A stretch of DNA of 64,000 bases from Roseiarcus sp963774195 (GTDB lineage Bacteria; Pseudomonadota; Alphaproteobacteria; Rhizobiales; Beijerinckiaceae), in NCBI GenBank assembly GCA_963774195.1, contig CAVZDY010000003.1, forward strand, positions 992,001 to 1,056,000, given 5' to 3'. The notes under the pieces are model-generated. The model saw nothing but the letters and a program-made list of their open reading frames with translations, was not told where the DNA came from and did not search any database. Shown one piece after another: positions 1 through 10,511 of the stretch. How positions within the stretch are numbered: position 1 is the stretch's first letter; every line of letters starts with the position of its first letter. A program made the translations under genes and the position numbers.

Positions 1-820
1 CGATGCGCAGCGCGCTGTAGTTCTGCGCGAGGTTCGGATCGGTGGCCGGGTTCCAAACCATGTCGTCGATGCCGTTGACGATGCCTTCGACCACATGGGC
101 GCGGGCGCGCAGCAGGCCGTCGAGCGCCATGCCGAAGGCGGGCGTCAAGATTTCGCGGGCATAGGTCGGCGAGACTGTCGTGATGCGATCGGCGAATTGA
201 AGGCCGGCTTTGAGAAAGCCGATCCCGTTGAAATATTCGACGCCGTCGATCGAAAGGGCCTGCGGCGGGAAGCCGAGCGGGCCAAGCAGCGACGCGGGAA
301 AGTGCCCCTGGAAGGCGAGGTTGTGGATGGTAAGCAGCGTGCCGGGGTGGAGGCCGCCGTCGTAGTGGAGATAGGCCGGCGTCAAGGCCGCCTGCCAATC
401 GTGCAGGTGGACGACATCGGGCGCAAAGCTTGGGATTGCCCCTTTGGCGATGTCCGCGCCGACGCGCGCGAGCGCCGCGAAGCGATAAGGGTTGTCCTTC
501 CAGTCGAGCCCGTCGGGGCCGAGATACGGATTGCCGCCTCGGTCGAAGAGGTGCGCCGCGTCGAGCACGAAGAGGTCCAGCCCAGCGGCGCGACCGGCGA
601 GCACCTTGGCCGGACCGCCGAACAGCGCGGGGTAGGCGTGCGCCGTCTCCGCAGCCTGGAGCTTGGCCAAGACCGCGGGGTAGCCGGGGACGAGCGTGCG
701 CACCGCGACGTTCTCGCGGGCGAGCGCGCCGGGCAGGGCGCCCGCCACGTCGGCGAGCCCGCCCGTCTTGACCAGCGGATAGATCTCCGACGCGATCGAA
801 AGAGCGACGAGAGCGCTCAT
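1..820 (-). CDS. glgA: Glycogen synthase, N-terminal part (runs off left edge)
   Basis: Glycogen/starch synthase of family GT5, which transfers glucose from ADP-glucose to the growing alpha-1,4-glucan in the cytoplasm. About 273 N-terminal residues are visible; the rest lies left of the window. The protein opens with an IASEIYP stretch followed by KTGGLADV, the conserved ADP-glucose-binding lysine loop, and HLHDWQAAL follows as expected. The ATG ends at 820 and overlaps the glgC stop as ATGA, so the two are translationally coupled. It is the last visible gene of the leftward glgP-glgB-glgC-glgA operon. The reading frame is open throughout. Confidence 0.95.
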   Translation of the reverse strand, partial: MSALVALSIASEIYPLVKTGGLADVAGALPGALARENVAVRTLVPGYPAVLAKLQAAETAHAYPALFGGPAKVLAGRAAGLDLFVLDAAHLFDRGGNPYLGPDGLDWKDNPYRFAALARVGADIAKGAIPSFAPDVVHLHDWQAALTPAYLHYDGGLHPGTLLTIHNLAFQGHFPASLLGPLGFPPQALSIDGVEYFNGIGFLKAGLQFADRITTVSPTYAREILTPAFGMALDGLLRARAHVVEGIVNGIDDMVWNPATDPNLAQNYSALRI

Positions 821-2100
821 CAGGCAAGCTTGTCGAGCATGGCCTGCGTGATGAGCGTCACGCCTCCTTCGGTTCGCCGGAATCGTTTGGCGTCAAGATC
901 GGGATCCTCGCCGACGACCAGGCCGTCGGGGATCGTGACGTTCGCGTCGATGACCACTTTTCGGAGCCGCGAGCCACGGCCGATCTGGACGTACGGCATG
1001 ATGACCGCTTCGTGGATGGTCGAATACGAGTGCGCGTGAACGCCGGTAAACAGCAGAGAGCGCGAGACCGCCGAGCCGGAAATGATGCAACCGCCCGACA
1101 CCAGCGAGGAGATGGCGACGCCGCGTCGCCCGTCGATGTCGTGAACGAACTTTGCCGGCGGCGTGATCTCGCCATAGGTCCAGATCGGCCACTCGCGATC
1201 GTAGAGATCGAGATCGGGGACGATGTCGGTGAGATCGATATTCGCCGCCCAATAGGCGTCGACGGTGCCGACATCGCGCCAGTAAATGTGGGGTTCTTCG
1301 CTCGCCGTCACGCAGGACTGCGAGAAGTGGTGCGCCACCGCCGTTCCCTTCGCGACGAGGTAAGGAATGATGTCCTTGCCGAAGTCGTGCGCCGAATTGG
1401 GATCGGCCGCGTCGCGCTTGAGTTCCTCGATGAGGAATTTCGTCTCGAACACATAGATGCCCATGCTGCACAACGCCTTGTCAGGCTTGCCGGGCATCGG
1501 CGGCGGCGAGGCGGGCTTCTCGAGGAAGGAGAGGATCTTGTTGGTCTCGTCGACGTGCATCACGCCGAAGCTCGAGGCTTCTTCCAGCGTCGCTTCGAGG
1601 CAGCCTACCGTCACGTCGGCCTTGGACTCGACGTGCTGCTGGAGCATCTTTTCGTAGTCCATTTTGTAAATATGGTCACCGGCGAGCAGCACGATGAAAT
1701 GCGGCGCGTAGCTCTCGATGATGTCGATGTTCTGATAGACCGCGTCGGCCGTGCCGAGATACCACATGGTCTCTGAGACGCGCTGCGAGGCCGGCAGAAT
1801 GTCGAAGCTCTCGTTGCGCTCGGGGCGGAAGAAGTTCCAGCCGCGCTGCAAGTGCCGGATGAGGCTATGCGCCTTGTATTGCGTGGCGACCGCGATGCGC
1901 CGGATGCCGGAATTGAGCGCGTTCGAGAGCGCGAAATCGATAATGCGCGATTTGCCGCCGAAATAGACGGCCGGCTTGGCGCGCCGATCGGTCAGCTCCA
2001 GCAAACGACTGCCGCGCCCGCCGGCAAGCACATAGGCCATCGCATGGCGGGAGTACGGCGGCTCCGGCGTAGCCTCCCGGATCGCGTCTGTGGCGTTCAT
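820..2100 (-). CDS. glgC: Glucose-1-phosphate adenylyltransferase (ADP-glucose pyrophosphorylase)
   Basis: Makes ADP-glucose from ATP and glucose-1-phosphate, the committed and allosterically controlled step of bacterial glycogen synthesis. The N-terminus carries the nucleotide-binding loop AGGRGSRL with the following RAKPAVYFGGK segment. A left-handed beta-helix-like C-terminal half follows, for about 426 residues, the usual family length. The start at 2100 is chosen because a strong Shine-Dalgarno (GGGAGGG) sits just upstream; an in-frame start at 2124 lacks this support. The stop overlaps glgA (ATGA), and glgB ends about 60 nt upstream. Confidence 0.96.
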   Translation of the reverse strand: MNATDAIREATPEPPYSRHAMAYVLAGGRGSRLLELTDRRAKPAVYFGGKSRIIDFALSNALNSGIRRIAVATQYKAHSLIRHLQRGWNFFRPERNESFDILPASQRVSETMWYLGTADAVYQNIDIIESYAPHFIVLLAGDHIYKMDYEKMLQQHVESKADVTVGCLEATLEEASSFGVMHVDETNKILSFLEKPASPPPMPGKPDKALCSMGIYVFETKFLIEELKRDAADPNSAHDFGKDIIPYLVAKGTAVAHHFSQSCVTASEEPHIYWRDVGTVDAYWAANIDLTDIVPDLDLYDREWPIWTYGEITPPAKFVHDIDGRRGVAISSLVSGGCIISGSAVSRSLLFTGVHAHSYSTIHEAVIMPYVQIGRGSRLRKVVIDANVTIPDGLVVGEDPDLDAKRFRRTEGGVTLITQAMLDKLA

Positions 2101-2157
2101 GCGTCCCTCCCTACAAGTCTTCAAGCCCCGGTAGAACGCGCTGGCGCGCGCTTATGT

Positions 2158-4353
2158 TCAAGTCGCCTCGTGGATGAGGAAGATCGTCGCCAGCGGCGGC
2201 AACGTCAGCGCCGCCGATGCTGGGAGGCCGTGCAGGGGCCGCTCCTCCGCCGTCACGCCGCCGAGATTGCCGACATTGGAGCCGCCATAGACCGCGGAAT
2301 CGGTGTTGAGCGCCTCCCGCCAGACACCCAATTGCGGCAGCCCGATCCGATAATTGTAGCGCACGATGGGCGTGAAGTTGCAGACGACCGCGACGGGCGG
2401 ATCGCCGGGCGCGCCCATGCGCAAGAAGGCGAAGACCGATTGCGCTTCGTCGTTGACGACGATCCAGCGGAACCCCTCGGGCTCGCAGTCGCGCGCATGG
2501 AGCGCCGGCGCGTCGGCATAGAGGCGGTTGAGGTCGCGAACGAGGGCCTGGAGGCCCTGGTGCGGACGATAGTCGAGCAGGCCCCAGGGGAGCGACTCGT
2601 CGGCGTTCCATTCGCTCGTCTGGCCGAACTCCTGCCCCATGAAGAGCAGCTTCTTGCCCGGATGGCTCCACATGAAGCCGTAGTATGCGCGCGCATTGGC
2701 GAAGCGCTGCCATTCGTCGCCGGGCATCTTGCCGATCAGTGAGCCTTTGCCGTGCACGACTTCGTCGTGCGAGATGGGCAGCACGAAGTTTTCGGCGAAG
2801 GCGTAAAGCAGGCCGAAGGTCAGTTTGTCGTGGCTCCAGCGGCGATGGATGGGATCGCGCGACATGTATTCGAGCGTGTCGTGCATCCAGCCCATGTTCC
2901 ACTTGAACCCGAAGCCGAGGCCGTTATCGCTCGTCGGCATCGAAACGCCGGGGAAGGCGGTCGATTCCTCCGCGATCATGACCGCGCCGGGAAACTCGCC
3001 ATAGACGAGCTCGTTGGCGCGCCTGAGGAAAGCGATCGCGTCGAGGTTCTCGTTGCCGCCCTCGGCGTTGGGCAGCCATTCCCCTGCTTTGCGGGAATAG
3101 TCGAGGTAGAGCATCGAGGCGACCGCATCGACGCGCAAGCCGTCGACGTGAAACCGGTCGACCCAATAAAGCGCGCTGGCGTAGAGAAAGTTCGCAACTT
3201 CGCGGCGCCCGTAATCGTAGATCGCCGTGTTCCAGTCCGGATGAAAGCCGCGGCGCGGGTCGGGGTGCTCGTAGAGCGGGCCGCCGTCGAAATGGGCAAG
3301 ACCGTGCTGGTCGGTCGGAAAGTGCGCCGGCACCCAGTCGAGGATCACGCCGAGACCAGCCGCGTGCGCCCGATCGACGAAGCGCGCGAAACCAGCAGGG
3401 TCGCCAAATCGCCGTGTCGGCGCGAACAATCCGATCGGCTGATAGCCCCAGGAAATGTCGAGCGGATGCTCGGTGATCGGCAGCAATTCGAGATGGCTGA
3501 AGCCGAGATCGACCGCATAGGGGATCAATTGGTCCGCCAGCTCGTCATAGGTGAGGAAGCGACCTCCCGGACCGCGTCGCCACGAGCCGAGGTGGACCTC
3601 GTAGATGGACATCGGCCGCCGGCGCGCCTCGCCCTGGCGGAGCGCTTGCATATAGTCGGCGTCGCTCCACTCGAAATCATCCGTTCGCGCGACAACGGAC
3701 GCTGTCGAGGGCCGCATTTCCGCCGCGAAGCCGAACGGATCGGCCTTCAGCGGCTGCAGCGCGCCCGCCGCCGAGACGATTTCGTATTTGTAGACCACGC
3801 CCGGGCCGAGATGCGGGATGAAGATTTCCCACACACCGCTGTTGAGGCGCTTGCGCATCTGGCAGCGTCGGCCATCCCATTGGTTGAAGTCGCCGACCAC
3901 CGAGACGCGCGAGGCGTTGGGGGCCCAGACGGCGAACTGCACGCCGTCGGCGCCCTCGTGGGCGACGAGTTGCGCGCCGAGCCGCCGATAGAGTTCGTGG
4001 TGGGCGCCTTCGACGAGCAAATGTTCGTCGAGCGGACCGAGGACGGGACCGAAGGCGTAAGCGTCCTCATAGGATTCCGCGCCGCCCTCGCGCGCCACCT
4101 CGAGCCGATAGTTCGGCCGGTTCGCAAGGCCAACGGCCAGGCCTTCGAAGAAGTCGCCCTTGCGGCGCTTGAGATGGGCGATCGGCGCCCCGGCGCGCGT
4201 CACTGCACGCACCGTCAGCGCATCCGGCGCGAAGGCGCGGATCACCCAGCCGGCTGGCGTCAGATGGGGGCCGAGGACCGCGAATGGGTCTTTATGCCGA
4301 GCGGCGGCGATCGCATCGATGTCCTGCTCGTTCGCCTGCCAGACCTCGAGCAT
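2158..4353 (-). CDS. glgB: 1,4-alpha-glucan branching enzyme
   Basis: GH13 branching enzyme that creates alpha-1,6 branches in glycogen. An N-terminal CBM48-type beta-sandwich (about residues 20-210, with FAVWAPNASRVSVVGDFN) precedes the TIM barrel. The catalytic residues are visible: the nucleophile Asp in DGLRVDAV, the acid Glu in MIAEES and the stabilising Asp in SHDEVVHGKGS. A start at 4353 is favoured over 4362: an AAAGG Shine-Dalgarno lies 9 nt before the second ATG but abuts the first. The length, about 731 residues, is normal. glgP ends a few bases upstream, so this is the second gene of the operon. Confidence 0.96.
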   Translation of the reverse strand: MLEVWQANEQDIDAIAAARHKDPFAVLGPHLTPAGWVIRAFAPDALTVRAVTRAGAPIAHLKRRKGDFFEGLAVGLANRPNYRLEVAREGGAESYEDAYAFGPVLGPLDEHLLVEGAHHELYRRLGAQLVAHEGADGVQFAVWAPNASRVSVVGDFNQWDGRRCQMRKRLNSGVWEIFIPHLGPGVVYKYEIVSAAGALQPLKADPFGFAAEMRPSTASVVARTDDFEWSDADYMQALRQGEARRRPMSIYEVHLGSWRRGPGGRFLTYDELADQLIPYAVDLGFSHLELLPITEHPLDISWGYQPIGLFAPTRRFGDPAGFARFVDRAHAAGLGVILDWVPAHFPTDQHGLAHFDGGPLYEHPDPRRGFHPDWNTAIYDYGRREVANFLYASALYWVDRFHVDGLRVDAVASMLYLDYSRKAGEWLPNAEGGNENLDAIAFLRRANELVYGEFPGAVMIAEESTAFPGVSMPTSDNGLGFGFKWNMGWMHDTLEYMSRDPIHRRWSHDKLTFGLLYAFAENFVLPISHDEVVHGKGSLIGKMPGDEWQRFANARAYYGFMWSHPGKKLLFMGQEFGQTSEWNADESLPWGLLDYRPHQGLQALVRDLNRLYADAPALHARDCEPEGFRWIVVNDEAQSVFAFLRMGAPGDPPVAVVCNFTPIVRYNYRIGLPQLGVWREALNTDSAVYGGSNVGNLGGVTAEERPLHGLPASAALTLPPLATIFLIHEAT

Positions 4354-4366
4354 GCCGCACATCCTT

Positions 4367-6871
<2,505 letters not shown>

Positions 6872-6917
6872 TTCCGCGTCTCCGATGGCAGCCGCCAGCA
6901 TCCAGGTTCTAACATGG

Positions 6918-6933
6918 TTGAGAATCTTCTCAA
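6918..6933. promoter_or_regulatory. Inverted repeat in the glgP/mtnA divergent promoter region
   Basis: A perfect 7-bp inverted repeat with a 2-nt centre (TTGAGAA-TC-TTCTCAA) lies in the 134-bp gap between the divergent glgP and mtnA starts. The flanks AACAT and ATGTT extend it imperfectly. Its position suits a regulator site for the glycogen operon, mtnA or both; which protein binds is unknown. Confidence 0.4.
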
Positions 6934-7005
6934 TGTTCTCTAACGATTACATTACGATTTGGAGGGCGGGCGTCGATTTCCGCCCGTCGGGCGCGGAGGC
7001 ATGCG

Positions 7006-8088
7006 ATGAAAGTCGAGGGGCGCCCATTTCGCACCATCTGGTCTACTCCTGATGGGGCGGTGGAGACGATTGACCAGACGCTTTTGCCGCATCGCTTCGC
7101 CACCGTACGGATCGAGACTCTTGAGGGCGCGGTCGCCGCCATCAAAACCATGATCGTGCGCGGCGCGCCGCTCATCGGCGCCACCGCCGCCTACGCCTTT
7201 GCCCTGGGTTTGCGTCGCAGCGGCGACGACGACGCGCTGAATGAGGCCTATCGACTGCTGCTGGCGAGTCGACCGACCGCAGTCAATTTGCGCTATTCGC
7301 TCGACGACGTGCGCGCGATCGTCGCGCCGCTCGCTCCCTCGAAGCGCGCCGAAGCGGCCTGGGCGAGGGCTGGCGCGCTCTGCGAAGAGGACGTCGCGCT
7401 GAATCGGCGGATCGGCGAAGCAGGGTTGCCGCTGATCGAGCGGCTCCACCGGGAGCGCCAGAGACCGGTCAACATCCTGACCCACTGCAACGCGGGCTGG
7501 CTTGCGACGGTCGATTGGGGCACGGCGACGGCGCCCATCTACTTGGCGCACGACCGAGGCGTTCCGGTTCACGTTTTTGTCGACGAGACGCGACCCCGCA
7601 ATCAGGGCGCCTCCCTGACGGCCTTTGAGCTCGGCCAGCATGGCGTTCCCCATACGGTGATCGTCGACAACGCCGGCGGTCATCTCATGCAGCACGGCCG
7701 CATCGACATGGCGATCGTCGGTGCGGACCGCATCACCGCACGCGGCGACGCCGCCAACAAGATCGGCACCTATCTCAAGGCCTTGGCGGCGCGCGCAAAC
7801 GGGGTGCCGTTCTACGTCGCCGCGCCCCATACGACGTTCGATTGGACGATTCGCGACGGCCTCGCGGAAATCGAGATCGAAGAGCGCGACGCGAGCGAGG
7901 TGACGCATATGGTTGGCCGCCTCGATGATGGCGGGCTTGCGCGTATCGCATTGACCCCCGCCGGCAGCGCCGCGCTCAATCCCGCCTTCGACGTTACGCC
8001 CGCGGCTCTCATCGACGGCTTCATCACCGACCGTGGGGTCTTGGCCGCGGACGAGGCCGAACTGGCCGCGCGCTTCGGTCGAGGTTAG
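7006..8088 (+). CDS. mtnA: S-methyl-5-thioribose-1-phosphate isomerase
   Basis: Aldose-ketose isomerase of the methionine salvage pathway (eIF2B-like fold), converting methylthioribose-1-phosphate to methylthioribulose-1-phosphate. Family motifs include RGAPLIGATAAYA, the catalytic Cys in THCNAGWLAT, the RPRNQGASLTAFEL stretch and the catalytic Asp in VGADRITARGDAANKIGTY. The length of 360 residues is normal. The ATG at 7006 has GGAGG about 7 nt upstream; the ATG 5 nt earlier runs into a stop at once. No other methionine-salvage gene is nearby, so it stands alone, divergent from glgP. Confidence 0.95.
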   Translation: MKVEGRPFRTIWSTPDGAVETIDQTLLPHRFATVRIETLEGAVAAIKTMIVRGAPLIGATAAYAFALGLRRSGDDDALNEAYRLLLASRPTAVNLRYSLDDVRAIVAPLAPSKRAEAAWARAGALCEEDVALNRRIGEAGLPLIERLHRERQRPVNILTHCNAGWLATVDWGTATAPIYLAHDRGVPVHVFVDETRPRNQGASLTAFELGQHGVPHTVIVDNAGGHLMQHGRIDMAIVGADRITARGDAANKIGTYLKALAARANGVPFYVAAPHTTFDWTIRDGLAEIEIEERDASEVTHMVGRLDDGGLARIALTPAGSAALNPAFDVTPAALIDGFITDRGVLAADEAELAARFGRG

Positions 8089-8105
8089 CGCGCGGCGCCG
8101 CGCTA
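8086..8105. terminator. Hairpin spanning the stop codons of two convergent genes
   Basis: A 7-bp perfect inverted repeat (TAGCGCG / CGCGCTA, 6-nt centre) contains the mtnA stop TAG at one end and the stop of the opposing gene at the other. There is no T-tract. It could limit read-through in both directions, but it may partly be a by-product of two facing TAG codons in GC-rich DNA. Confidence 0.35.
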
Positions 8106-8690
8106 CTTCGGCTTGGCTTCTTCCTGCGCTTTGTTCGCAACGTCGAGGGCCTGCTGGGCGGCCTGGAGGCGAGCCTGGAGATCAGCCAGCGTATGATTCG
8201 CGTCTTCCGTGCGCCTCTGCAGGTCGGAGAACTGCGCCTGCGCTTCGGCGATCTGGCCCTCGACGCCGTTAAGCTGGTCGGTTTCGCTCTTGAGGCGTCC
8301 CTCGACCGATTGAAGATCGCGCGTCTTGGCGTTGGCCTCCTCCTGCGCGCCGGAAACAGCGAGCTTGGCCTCGCTGATCCGCTTCGTGAGGTCGGCAATG
8401 TCGTTTTGCGCCGCCGCGCGGGCGGCTACGGCGTCGGCGAGCGCCTTCTCGGCGTCTTTCGCCTGCCGGTCGAGGTCCGCCGCCGTGCCTGCCGCCTTTT
8501 GCAGGTTCTGCAAGTCAGCGGCCATCCCTTCGCGCGCCAGTTCGGCGCGTTTCAGTGCGTCATCCATCTGCGTGCGGACGTCGGATTCTTGCGACCAAAA
8601 ATAGGAGACGAGCAGCCACCCGACGATCGCCAGGGCGGCGAGCGCAAGCGGCACCGGCCGGCGGAATTCGTCGGATACGTCAAACGCCAT
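8103..8690 (-). CDS. Single-pass membrane protein with a long coiled coil
   Basis: About 195 residues with no family I can name. After a short N-terminus (MAFDVSDEFRRP) comes one hydrophobic segment (about residues 15-35, LALAALAIVGWLLVSYFW). A continuous heptad-like helical region rich in Ala, Glu, Lys and Gln follows to the end. This predicts an inner-membrane anchor with an extended coiled coil, probably periplasmic; an envelope-spacer or scaffold role is only inference. The start at 8690 is preferred over 8783 because GGAG lies 6 nt upstream and the hydrophobic segment then sits near the N-terminus. It converges on mtnA. Confidence 0.75.
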   Translation of the reverse strand: MAFDVSDEFRRPVPLALAALAIVGWLLVSYFWSQESDVRTQMDDALKRAELAREGMAADLQNLQKAAGTAADLDRQAKDAEKALADAVAARAAAQNDIADLTKRISEAKLAVSGAQEEANAKTRDLQSVEGRLKSETDQLNGVEGQIAEAQAQFSDLQRRTEDANHTLADLQARLQAAQQALDVANKAQEEAKPK

Positions 8691-8782
8691 TCTGGTCTCC
8701 CATCGCGCCTCTCCAACCGAAGCGGAAGCGCTAATCCGTATATTGGTGTCCGCGCGGCCTTCCGCCAAGCGCAAAAATGACA

Positions 8783-8849
8783 AATTCTTCGTTATCGGCG
8801 CTCAGGCGTAGTAGGACATGACTTTCTTGCGGGCAGTCATTGAAGAATT
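8783..8849. promoter_or_regulatory. Nested inverted repeats upstream of soxB
   Basis: The 266-bp gap before soxB holds two nested inverted repeats: AATTCTTC (8783-8790) with GAAGAATT (8842-8849), and inside it ATGACT (8818-8823) with AGTCAT (8835-8840). They could be regulator sites for soxBD or the divergent membrane-protein gene. No convincing -35/-10 pair was seen. Confidence 0.25.
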
Positions 8850-8956
8850 GGGGTCGGATCGGAGGGCGATCGCATCGCCGAGGACTGGACGGGGCCGTCG
8901 GCAGACGACACAATTGGCGGGCGGCAGAGTAGAGAACCGCCCCGGAGAATTGCGCC

Positions 8957-10207
8957 GTGAAATTTTCCTTCGCCAATCTCGCCCGCCAGGCGCTGAGCGG
9001 TCATCAGGGCTGGCCGGAGCAGTGGCGCTCCCCCGAGCCGAAAGCCTCCTATGACGCGGTCATCGTCGGGGCAGGGGGCCACGGCCTCGCGACGGCCTAT
9101 TACATGGCCAAAGAGCACGGAATGCGGAACATCGCGGTCGTCGAGAAAGGCTGGCTCGGCGGCGGCAATACGGGACGCAATACGACGATCGTGCGCTCCA
9201 ACTATCTCTGGGAGGCCTCGGAGGCGATCTACGGCCACGCGCACAAGATTTGGCCGACGCTCTCCCAGGAGCTCAATTACAACGTGATGTTCTCGCCCCG
9301 CGGGGTCATGCTGCTCGCCCACAGTCACCACGACGAGCACGCCTTCAGGCGGCACATCCACGCCAATCGGCTGGCCGGGACGCCGAACGAATGGCTGACC
9401 CCCGAGCAGGCCAAGGCGTTCTGCCCGATCCTCAATATCGACCCGGGCATTCGCTATCCGGTCGTCGGCGCCGCGCTTCAGCGCACCGGAGGAACTGCGC
9501 GCCACGACGCGGTCGCCTGGGGCTATGCCCGCGCCGCCTCGGCGCTCGGCGTCGACATCATCCAGAATTGCGAGGTCAAAGCGATCCGCCGCGACCCCAC
9601 GGGCGCGGTCAGCGCGCTCGAGACCACCCGCGGCGTGATCGCGACGAAGAAGATCGGCGTCGTCGCGGCTGGCAACACCAGCGTGGTGATGGGAATGGCG
9701 GGCGTCCGAATGCCGCTCGAATCCTTCCCGCTGCAAGCGCTCGTCTCCGAGCCCTTGAAGCCGGTGATGCCCTGCGTCGTGATGTCCAACACGATCCACG
9801 CTTACATGTCGCAATCCGACAAGGGGGAGCTGGTGATCGGGGCAGGAACCGACGGTTACGTCTCCTACAGCCAGAGCGGCGCCCTCCATGTCGCCTCCTC
9901 GACGCTGGAGGCGATCTGCGAGATGTTCCCGATCGCCTCACGCGTCCGGATGATGCGCAACTGGGGCGGCATCGTCGATACGACGCCCGACCGTTCCCCG
10001 ATCATCGGCAAGACGCCGGTGCCCGGGTTATTCGTCAATTGCGGCTGGGGGACCGGCGGCTTCAAAGCGACGCCGGGCTCAGGCCATGTCTTCGCCCACC
10101 AGGTCGCGACGGGCGAGCCGCATCCCATCAACGCCCCCTTCGCGCTCGACCGTTTCCGCACCGGCGCGCTGATCAACGAAGCGACCGCGGCCGCCGTCGC
10201 GCATTGA
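8957..10207 (+). CDS. soxB: Sarcosine oxidase subunit beta
   Basis: Flavoprotein subunit of heterotetrameric sarcosine oxidase, which demethylates sarcosine to glycine. The FAD dinucleotide-binding loop VGAGGHG is near residue 35, followed by GNTGRNTTIVRSNYL. RGGTARHDAV-like sequence (here RTGGTARHDAVAW) carries the His that in characterised enzymes binds FMN covalently at the interface with subunit alpha. 416 residues is the normal size. The start codon is GTG with GGAG upstream. soxD follows 10 nt later, but the alpha (soxA) and gamma (soxG) genes that normally complete the operon are absent here. Confidence 0.93.
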   Translation: MKFSFANLARQALSGHQGWPEQWRSPEPKASYDAVIVGAGGHGLATAYYMAKEHGMRNIAVVEKGWLGGGNTGRNTTIVRSNYLWEASEAIYGHAHKIWPTLSQELNYNVMFSPRGVMLLAHSHHDEHAFRRHIHANRLAGTPNEWLTPEQAKAFCPILNIDPGIRYPVVGAALQRTGGTARHDAVAWGYARAASALGVDIIQNCEVKAIRRDPTGAVSALETTRGVIATKKIGVVAAGNTSVVMGMAGVRMPLESFPLQALVSEPLKPVMPCVVMSNTIHAYMSQSDKGELVIGAGTDGYVSYSQSGALHVASSTLEAICEMFPIASRVRMMRNWGGIVDTTPDRSPIIGKTPVPGLFVNCGWGTGGFKATPGSGHVFAHQVATGEPHPINAPFALDRFRTGALINEATAAAVAH

Positions 10208-10217
10208 AGGCGAAGTC

Positions 10218-10496
10218 ATGCTGCTGATCCGCTGTCCCTATTGCGAAATGGACCGCCCCGAGATCGAGTTCAAGAACGGCGGCCAGGCGCATCTCACGCG
10301 CCCCAACCCGAACGCCGCAACCGACGAGGAATGGACCGACTTTCTCTATTTCCGCGCCAACGACCGCGGCGTGCATGCAGAACGCTGGCGGCACGTCGCC
10401 GGCTGCGGCCGTTACTTCAACTGCATCCGCGACACGGTGAGCGACCGCATCCGCGTCACCTACAAGTCGGGCGAACCGCGGCCGGACTTGGGGTAG
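10218..10496 (+). CDS. soxD: Sarcosine oxidase subunit delta
   Basis: Small zinc subunit of heterotetrameric sarcosine oxidase, 92 residues. The zinc ligands are all present in the expected places: Cys6 and Cys9 in CPYC, His59 and Cys63 in HVAGC. It follows soxB closely and ends where emrB converges from the other strand. In known operons soxA and soxG follow; here they do not, so either the operon was truncated or alpha and gamma are encoded elsewhere. Confidence 0.92.
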   Translation: MLLIRCPYCEMDRPEIEFKNGGQAHLTRPNPNAATDEEWTDFLYFRANDRGVHAERWRHVAGCGRYFNCIRDTVSDRIRVTYKSGEPRPDLG

Positions 10497-10511
10497 GCGC
10501 GCCTTTCCGCT

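Noticed and set aside
6902..7005. SAM-type riboswitch before mtnA
   Set aside because: The leader is too short and lacks the expected helices; only a weak hairpin and the palindrome are present.
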